From: an uncultured Collinsella sp.
GTDB lineage: Bacteria; Actinomycetota; Coriobacteriia; Coriobacteriales; Coriobacteriaceae
Assembly (NCBI GenBank): GCA_900754275.1
Contig: CAAECF010000054.1
Coordinates: forward strand, 1-16,958
Direction of reading: 5' to 3'
DNA: 16,958 bases
The position numbers were made by a program, and so were the translations under genes. Positions 12,414 through 16,958 of the stretch are shown here, piece by piece; the stretch's first letter is position 1; each line of letters opens with the position of its first letter. The notes under the pieces are model-generated. The model was not told where the DNA came from. It did no database searches and saw only the letters and a list, made by a program, of their open reading frames with translations.

Positions 12414-13727
12414 CTAGTTGCGCTTGAGGTGGACGACGGTCTCGCAGTGGAAGGTTTGTGGGAACAGATCGACTGGCGTGATCTTTACGGGGGAGAAGGT
12501 GCCTTCTTCGACAAAGCGTTTGAGATCGCGCGCCAGGGTGGCCGGGTCGCAGCTCACGTAGGCGACATCGCGGGCACTCGTGCTGGCGATAAGGTCGATC
12601 GCCTCGGGGGCGAGGCCTGCGCGCGGCGGGTCGACCACCAAGATGTCGGCATCCTGGTCGGGGAACTCGCGCACCGCGTCTCCGCCGATGACGTCGACGT
12701 TATCAAGCTTGTTGATTTCCAGGTTACGGCGTAGATCGCGCACGGCGGGGCCGTAGGCCTCGACGGCAGCGACAAAGTCGCAGCGGCGGGCGAGCGGCAG
12801 GGTAAAGGTGCCGGCACCGCAGTACAGGTCCACGGCAAGCTCGTCTTCCTGCGGGTCGAGCGCTTCCATGACAAGCTCGATCAAAATCTCGGCACCCTTG
12901 GTGTTGACCTGGAAAAAAGACGGGGCAGACAAGCGCATCTGGCCATCGGCGATGTTCTCGGTCCAGGAGCCCTCGCCGGCGAGCATCTCAACCTTGGAGA
13001 CGCGACGGGCCTTCTTCTCGCCTTTGCTCATCACACGCACGATGCTCGTGGGATGAGCGGCGTCCGCCAGCACGCGGGAGACTTGCGAGCGCGGAAAAGA
13101 GCCTGTGGGTGTCCAGAGTGCGACCTCGAGTGCCTTGGTGCGGCGTGATGCGCGAATGCCCACGCGTTCGAGCCCTAAGTCATGGCCGCCGCTTAGATAG
13201 TTGAGTGCGCCGACGACCGATTTGAGCGCCTTCGGGAAGCGCTTATCGAACAGCGGGCACGCATCGACGGTCACGATTTTGCTGGGGTCGACACCGTGCA
13301 TGCCAAGGCGCACGCGACCGTTGACGACGGTCGGTTCGAGCTCGATTTTATTGCGGTAGCCCCAGTCGTCCTTGGTGTGGCAGATGGGCTGTACCAACTT
13401 ATCGACCTGCTCAGGAGCGAACTTGCCGATGCGCTCGAGCGTGGAGCGCAGGTTTTGCTCTTTGGCGGCAAGCTGTGCCGTGCGTGAGAGATTGCCCCAC
13501 GAACAACCGCCGCAGATGCCAACGAAGGGGCAGGGGGGCTGAATGCGATCGGGGCTCGGCTCCAGAATCTCGGTCGTGCGGGCGCGCATGAACGACTTGC
13601 CGTCCTGTACGACCTCGGCTTCGACGGTGTCGCCTGCCACGGCGCCCTGCACAAAGACGACCTTGCCGTTGTCGGCGTGCGCCAGCCCGTCGGCGCCGTA
13701 GGTCATCGATTCTATAGTGAGCTTCAT
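12414..13727 (-). CDS. rlmD: 23S rRNA (uracil-5-)-methyltransferase, RlmD/RumA type
   Basis: A 437-residue TrmA/RumA family enzyme. An N-terminal TRAM domain (about 1-55) is followed by the [4Fe-4S] ligands C66, C72 and C75 (CPFVGICGGC) and C157, then FFQVNTKGAE near 271, the SAM-binding DLYCGAGTFTLPLA at 300-313, VVDPPRAGL at 364-372, and the catalytic SCDPATLARD with C393 and the general base in HCETVV (E429). It transfers a methyl group from SAM to C5 of a uracil in 23S rRNA (U1939 in E. coli RlmD, or U747 and U1939 for dual-specific RlmCD in Gram-positives); which applies here cannot be told. The ATG at 13727 is preferred over an upstream in-frame start at 13763 because the TRAM domain begins at MKLTIESMTYGADGLA and AGGCAGGA precedes it. 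Spacing from that site is short. Confidence 0.93.
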   Translation of the reverse strand: MKLTIESMTYGADGLAHADNGKVVFVQGAVAGDTVEAEVVQDGKSFMRARTTEILEPSPDRIQPPCPFVGICGGCSWGNLSRTAQLAAKEQNLRSTLERIGKFAPEQVDKLVQPICHTKDDWGYRNKIELEPTVVNGRVRLGMHGVDPSKIVTVDACPLFDKRFPKALKSVVGALNYLSGGHDLGLERVGIRASRRTKALEVALWTPTGSFPRSQVSRVLADAAHPTSIVRVMSKGEKKARRVSKVEMLAGEGSWTENIADGQMRLSAPSFFQVNTKGAEILIELVMEALDPQEDELAVDLYCGAGTFTLPLARRCDFVAAVEAYGPAVRDLRRNLEINKLDNVDVIGGDAVREFPDQDADILVVDPPRAGLAPEAIDLIASTSARDVAYVSCDPATLARDLKRFVEEGTFSPVKITPVDLFPQTFHCETVVHLKRN

Positions 13728-13775
13728 ATTCCTGCCTGTCATTCGCGTTGTTGTCCGCACCATGGTAGCAGGGAA

Positions 13776-13817
13776 AAGCGCCCCGCATCCGAGGCTTTCC
13801 TCAAATGCGGGGCGCTT
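13776..13817 (-). terminator. Intrinsic terminator of ppk
   Basis: A perfect 13-bp stem, AAGCGCCCCGCAT (13776-13788) with ATGCGGGGCGCTT (13805-13817), has an inner GAGG/CCTC extension. On the - strand the stem runs into CTTTTCCC. It lies 24 bases past the ppk stop and upstream of the rlmD start, separating the two genes. Confidence 0.88.
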
Positions 13818-13840
13818 CTACAAACTGCTTCTACAAACGA

Positions 13841-16345
13841 CTATTTCGTCTTGCCGGTAATGAGCGTCTTAAGACCCAGGCCGATCAGACCCAGGCCCAT
13901 GCGCACGCGACCGGGGCGATGGCGCTCGATGGCCTTGGTCTTGCCGGCGGGCTTATCGCGACGGGCGCTCGTCTCGGGTGCGGGCTTGGTGACCTGCGGC
14001 TCGGGCTGAGGTGCAGGTGCGGGCTTTGCCTCGGCGGTGGGCTCCGGAGTCGCAGTAGCGGGCTCGGGCGCTTTCTCCACGGCGGGCTCTGCGGCAGCCT
14101 CGGGCTCATTCACCGGGGGAGCTGCAATCGCTTCCGGTTTGGCAGCTGCCCCGTGTTCAACCTCGGCCTGAATGGCCTCCTCGGCCACACGTTCCTTCTC
14201 CTGTGCGCGCTGCTGCGCGGCGGCCTCGGCGTTGCGATAGGCACGCTCCAGTAGAGCTTCCTGCGAGTTGAAGGGTTTCTCACCTTCTGCACGCTCCACG
14301 GGGACCCAGGTGCCGTGGCTCGTGAGGCTGCGGGCCTTCACGTTGTCGCGCAGCTGCATGCCCATGTACTCGTGCACCAGGGCGCGGCAGGTGGGGTCGA
14401 GCACGGGGAAGGCGATCTCCACGCGGTGCTCGGTGTTGCGCGTCATCATGTCGGCCGAGCTCAGGTAGATCATGTCCGAGTCCACGCCAAAGGCGTAAAC
14501 GCGCGCATGCTCCAAAAAGCGTCCGACGATAGAACGGACATGCACGTTTTCGGTCTTGCCAGGAACGCCCGGCTTGAGGCACGAGATGCCGCGGATGATC
14601 ATGTCCACGCGGACTCCTGCGCACGATGCCTCGGCGATCTTGTCGATGACCTCGCGGTCGGTGAGCGAGTTGAGTTTAAAGAACACGCGGGCGGGCTCGC
14701 CGGCAAGGGCGCGCTGAATCTCGCGATCCAGACCGCGCATGATGAGCGGCTTGAGGCCTACGGGCGCCACACCCAGGAAGCGGTAATCGCCGCGCAGATT
14801 GCCCAGCGACAGGTTGCGGAAGAACAGGTTGGCGTCCTCGCCGATGCCGGGGTGGGCGGTCATGAGCATAAAGTCGCTGTAGAGTTTGGCCGTCTTCTCG
14901 TTAAAGTTGCCGGTGCCCAGCAGCGTCAGACGCGTTAGCGCCATGCCTTCGCGATAGGTGAGCTGGCAGATCTTGGAGTGGCACTTAAAGCCCTCGGAGC
15001 CGTAGATGACGGTGCAGCCGGCCTCTTCCAGGCGCTCGGCCCACTCGATGTTGTTCTGCTCGTCAAAGCGCGCGCGGAGCTCCATGAGCACCGTGACCTC
15101 TTTGCCGTTCTCGGCGGCATCGATCAGCGACTCGCATAGGCGGCTCTGCTTGGCCACGCGGTAGAGCGTGATGCGCAGCGAGATGCACTCGGGGTCGTAG
15201 GCGGCCTCGTGCACCAGATCCAGGAAGGGGTTCATGGCCTCATAAGGATAAAAGAGCAGCTTGTCGTGTTGAAGTACCTGCTCGCGGATGGAGCGGGTCA
15301 TATCGATGGTGGGGTTGGGCTGCGGCTTAAACGGCGTAAAGAGCAGCTCGTTGCGTAGATGCTCGGGAATCTTGCCCTCAATGCCAAAGACGTAGCCCAG
15401 GTCGAGCGGGATATCGCAGGTAAAGACCGAGCGGCGAGAAAGCTCGAGCGCCTTGCGGATGGTCTTGAGCGTCGCCTTCTCGAGCGACCCCGAGACCGCG
15501 AGCACTACCGGCTGCAGACGCAGGCGCTTCTTGAGGATGCGCTTCATGTGCTGGCGGTAGTCCTCTTCCTCCTCGACGCCCTCGCCGTCCGGATCGATGT
15601 CGGCGTTGCGGGTGACGCGGATGAGCGCGCGGTCGAGCGGCTTATAGGAGCCAAAGCAGCTGTCCAGGCAGGCGAGGATGACGTCCTCGAGCAGAATGTA
15701 GGAGTAGGTGCCGGTGGGCGAGGGGATCTCGACCACGCGGTTCATCGAGGCGGGGATCTCGATAAGGCCCAGCAGGCTCTCCTCGTCGGTGACGCCGTCC
15801 AGGCCACAAGCCAGATAGAGTGCACCGTTGCGCAGGTTGGGGAAGGGATGGCGCGGGTCAATGACCAACGGCGAGATGACCGGCGACACGTAGGCCTGGA
15901 AGTAGCGGGTTACAAAGGTGCGCTCCTCGGGCGTAAGCGAATCGATGCGGGCGCGGTGAACGCCCAGGGTGTCGAGCTTGCCCTCGATGCTCTTAAAGAT
16001 GGACTCCCATCGGGTAAGGAGCCCGGGCATTTCGGCCATGACAGCATCGACCTGTTCGGAGGCGGTCATATTGCTCTTGTTGTCGACAGGCTGTTTTTTG
16101 AGCTCTGCCAGATCGGACAGGCCGCCCACGCGCACCATGAGAAACTCGTCGAGGTTAGACTCGAAAATCGACACGAACTTTAGACGCTCGAACAGCGGAA
16201 CGGTCTCGTCGAAGGCTTCGTCAAGCACACGGTTGTCAAAGCGCAGCCAGCTGAGCTCTCGGTTCTGCGTGTACGAGAAGTCGCGCGGCGGTTTGCGCAG
16301 CTTTGCGGCGGCTTGCTTTTTTTCGATTTTGCTCGGCATATGCAT
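13841..16345 (-). CDS. ppk: Polyphosphate kinase 1 with a long low-complexity C-terminal tail
   Basis: An 834-residue PPK1. The N-terminal domain starts YTQNRELSWLRFDNRVLDEA; the catalytic phospholipase-D-like domains include YPYEAMNPFLDLVHEAA, ISLRITLYRVA, the autophosphorylated histidine H456 in FKCHSKICQL, and H613 in RFLEHARVYAFG followed by YLSSADMMTRN. PPK1 reversibly transfers the gamma phosphate of ATP to inorganic polyphosphate. Typical PPK1s are about 690-720 residues; here about 127 extra residues (708-834) form a charged helix-prone stretch, an Ala/Pro/Glu-rich linker, a basic patch (ERHRPGRVR) and the hydrophobic MGLGLIGLGLKTLITGKTK. ATG 16345 is chosen; ATG 16339 and GTG 16384 are in frame, and no start has a strong ribosome binding site. 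A small hairpin GTCCCC/GGGGAC (16357-16371) lies just upstream. Confidence 0.95.
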   Translation of the reverse strand: MHMPSKIEKKQAAAKLRKPPRDFSYTQNRELSWLRFDNRVLDEAFDETVPLFERLKFVSIFESNLDEFLMVRVGGLSDLAELKKQPVDNKSNMTASEQVDAVMAEMPGLLTRWESIFKSIEGKLDTLGVHRARIDSLTPEERTFVTRYFQAYVSPVISPLVIDPRHPFPNLRNGALYLACGLDGVTDEESLLGLIEIPASMNRVVEIPSPTGTYSYILLEDVILACLDSCFGSYKPLDRALIRVTRNADIDPDGEGVEEEEDYRQHMKRILKKRLRLQPVVLAVSGSLEKATLKTIRKALELSRRSVFTCDIPLDLGYVFGIEGKIPEHLRNELLFTPFKPQPNPTIDMTRSIREQVLQHDKLLFYPYEAMNPFLDLVHEAAYDPECISLRITLYRVAKQSRLCESLIDAAENGKEVTVLMELRARFDEQNNIEWAERLEEAGCTVIYGSEGFKCHSKICQLTYREGMALTRLTLLGTGNFNEKTAKLYSDFMLMTAHPGIGEDANLFFRNLSLGNLRGDYRFLGVAPVGLKPLIMRGLDREIQRALAGEPARVFFKLNSLTDREVIDKIAEASCAGVRVDMIIRGISCLKPGVPGKTENVHVRSIVGRFLEHARVYAFGVDSDMIYLSSADMMTRNTEHRVEIAFPVLDPTCRALVHEYMGMQLRDNVKARSLTSHGTWVPVERAEGEKPFNSQEALLERAYRNAEAAAQQRAQEKERVAEEAIQAEVEHGAAAKPEAIAAPPVNEPEAAAEPAVEKAPEPATATPEPTAEAKPAPAPQPEPQVTKPAPETSARRDKPAGKTKAIERHRPGRVRMGLGLIGLGLKTLITGKTK

Positions 16346-16356
16346 CTGTCCGTTCA

Positions 16357-16371
16357 GTCCCCGCAGGGGAC
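16357..16371 (-). repeat. Small hairpin just upstream of the ppk start
   Basis: GTCCCC and GGGGAC pair perfectly around a 3-base loop, 11 bases before the ATG at 16345 in the - direction. The region immediately before the ATG has only GGAC-type purines, so the hairpin may affect ribosome access. If translation began at GTG 16384 it would be coding. Confidence 0.4.
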
Positions 16372-16655
16372 GGTTGCCTAACACTATTCACTATTGTCTC
16401 AATTTAGTCGACCTATGGCACGGACGTATCGCGTGAACGGTATCTTTACCTACTTCTTACGCTGACAAGCCATAGAGCTGACGCCCGTCGCGTTGTGAAA
16501 AACGGTCTATATCCTCACTCAACTGGTGAGTATGTGTGAATAAGAATGATAGGTAGCTGAATATCATCGAATACAGACAGAAACACGAACAAGCGTCATT
16601 TATATACATAAAACCGTTTTAGATATGCAGTTCTTAATCGAAAGATTGGAGTTGT

Positions 16656-16807
16656 AATTGCGAATGATTTTTGAGAAAAAAGAGCGTTTACCTTAGAAAA
16701 GTTACTTTAGAACGCCGAAGTACATCATGGGGGAATCACATGCGATATACCGTTCATCGCACTTTGTTGACCGTTCGGGGGCGAGGTGGAATTGCGGGTG
16801 ATTTTTG
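16656..16807 (+). repeat. Imperfect direct repeat upstream of arcA (candidate operator pair)
   Basis: AATTGCGAATGATTTTTG (16656-16673) recurs as AATTGCGGGTGATTTTTG (16790-16807), 16 of 18 bases identical, 134 bases apart. The complement of the first copy contains AAAAATCATTC, which partly resembles an ArgR (ARG box) half-palindrome; the second copy matches less well. An arginine-responsive operator would make sense before arcA but is speculative. Confidence 0.45.
16741..16761 (+). promoter_or_regulatory. Inverted repeat TGCGAT-N9-ATCGCA upstream of arcA
   Basis: TGCGAT (16741-16746) and ATCGCA (16756-16761) are perfect inverted 6-mers with a 9-base spacer, about 137 bases before the arcA start. 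The geometry fits a dimeric regulator site. The regulator is unknown. Confidence 0.35.
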
Positions 16808-16831
16808 GATATAACTAGAGCTGTCAGCAAG

Positions 16832-16881
16832 CAGCGTCCCATATGGAGGGGCGCTGATACATTCGGCCAGTAAGGCCCGAA
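16832..16881 (+). promoter_or_regulatory. Two hairpins in the arcA leader
   Basis: CAGCGTCCC (16832-16840) pairs with GGGGCGCTG (16848-16856) through nine pairs including one G-U. TTCGGCC (16862-16868) pairs with GGCCCGAA (16874-16881) with a one-base bulge. The second ends just before the purine-rich GAAAGGTAGGAGG. GCTG at 16820-16823 could compete for the CAGC at 16832-16835, giving an alternative fold. No U-tract follows, so control of translation or mRNA stability is more likely than termination. Confidence 0.4.
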
Positions 16882-16897
16882 AGAAAGGTAGGAGGCC

Positions 16898-16958
16898 ATG
16901 ACGAAAGGTCTGCACGTGCCTTCCGAGATCGGCAAGCTCAGGAAGGTCTGCCTGCACC
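16898..16958 (+). CDS. arcA: Arginine deiminase, N-terminal 20 residues (cut by window edge)
   Basis: The frame starting at ATG 16898 encodes MTKGLHVPSEIGKLRKVCLH and runs off the window. The pattern V-x-S-E-I-G-K-L-x-x-V-x-L-H is the highly conserved start of arginine deiminases. The enzyme converts arginine to citrulline and ammonia, the first step of the ADI pathway that yields ATP through carbamoyl phosphate. TAGGAGG (16889-16895) precedes the ATG with only two bases between, which is unusually tight; AAGAAAGG (16880-16887) may contribute. The long regulated-looking upstream region suits a gene controlled by arginine or energy state. The assignment rests on 20 residues. Confidence 0.82.
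   Translation, partial: MTKGLHVPSEIGKLRKVCLH

Larger units (their letters stand above)
16385..16897. promoter_or_regulatory. 513-base AT-rich intergenic region between ppk (-) and arcA (+)
   Basis: I see no convincing gene here. The region is much more AT-rich than the flanking genes and must hold the divergent promoters of ppk and arcA. It contains a small hairpin CTCAC/GTGAG (16514-16530), an 18-base imperfect direct repeat (16656-16673 and 16790-16807), an inverted repeat TGCGAT/ATCGCA (16741-16761), a -10-like TATAAC (16810-16815) and two leader hairpins before arcA. No clear -35/-10 pair could be fixed for either gene. Confidence 0.6.

Noticed and set aside
16702..16957. Small - strand frames overlapping the arcA leader and start
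   Set aside because: They run antisense through the hairpins and the arcA ribosome binding site, without plausible start signals.

Overview
The window reads as a chromosomal segment of a high-GC Gram-positive gut bacterium of the Coriobacteriia, most likely Collinsella or a close relative. This assignment is an inference from GC-rich codon use, strong AAGGAG-type ribosome binding sites and gene content (two acetate kinases plus Pta, a galactofuranose mutase, PPK1, and an arginine deiminase start). No marker gene was searched.

Layout. Bases 1-1317 hold the end of xseA, then xseB and a HinT-like HIT protein, all on +. Bases 1359-3548 hold a LysR-type regulator and a 12-TM MFS transporter that are visibly less GC-biased than their neighbours and look like an accessory insertion. 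Bases 3651-6172 carry two tandem, equal-length acetate kinase genes; the first has unusual residues at conserved active-site positions. pta follows convergently on -, across a shared bidirectional terminator (6195-6229). A divergent promoter region (7251-7481) separates pta from a coupled pair, UDP-galactopyranose mutase (glf) and a GT2 glycosyltransferase. After a 375-base gap full of structure, the rest runs on -: P1/DmpA peptidase, Maf and DJ-1/PfpI (ATGA-coupled), a TrmA/RlmD-type rRNA methyltransferase, and polyphosphate kinase with a long low-complexity tail. The right edge has a roughly 510-base regulatory gap and the first 20 codons of arcA on +.

Pathways. Pta and AckA together convert acetyl-CoA through acetyl phosphate to acetate and ATP, and arginine deiminase opens a second substrate-level ATP route, so the window suits a fermenting anaerobe. 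glf and the GT2 enzyme probably make and transfer galactofuranose to a surface glycan. XseA/XseB form exonuclease VII.

Most notable observation: the gap at 9709-10083 holds two copies of a structured element in opposite orientations. Each lies just downstream of, and in the sense direction of, the flanking gene (GT2 on the left, P1 peptidase on the right). The copies share a core (ACAGTCCT, a hairpin with the loop context CACATTAAGTG, then TGCGGAACT) and inner closing bases GTTTG/CAAAC. Their central stems differ by compensatory changes, and their long outer stems (21 bp and 31 bp) are almost unrelated in sequence yet each self-complementary. That pattern suggests a conserved RNA structure or an unusual 3'-end element. 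Between them lies an inverted relic of the C-terminus of a second glycosyltransferase. Other points of interest are the ackA paralog pair, a terminator-like hairpin inside the LysR gene, mirrored divergent -10 boxes between pta and glf, and the PPK1 tail.
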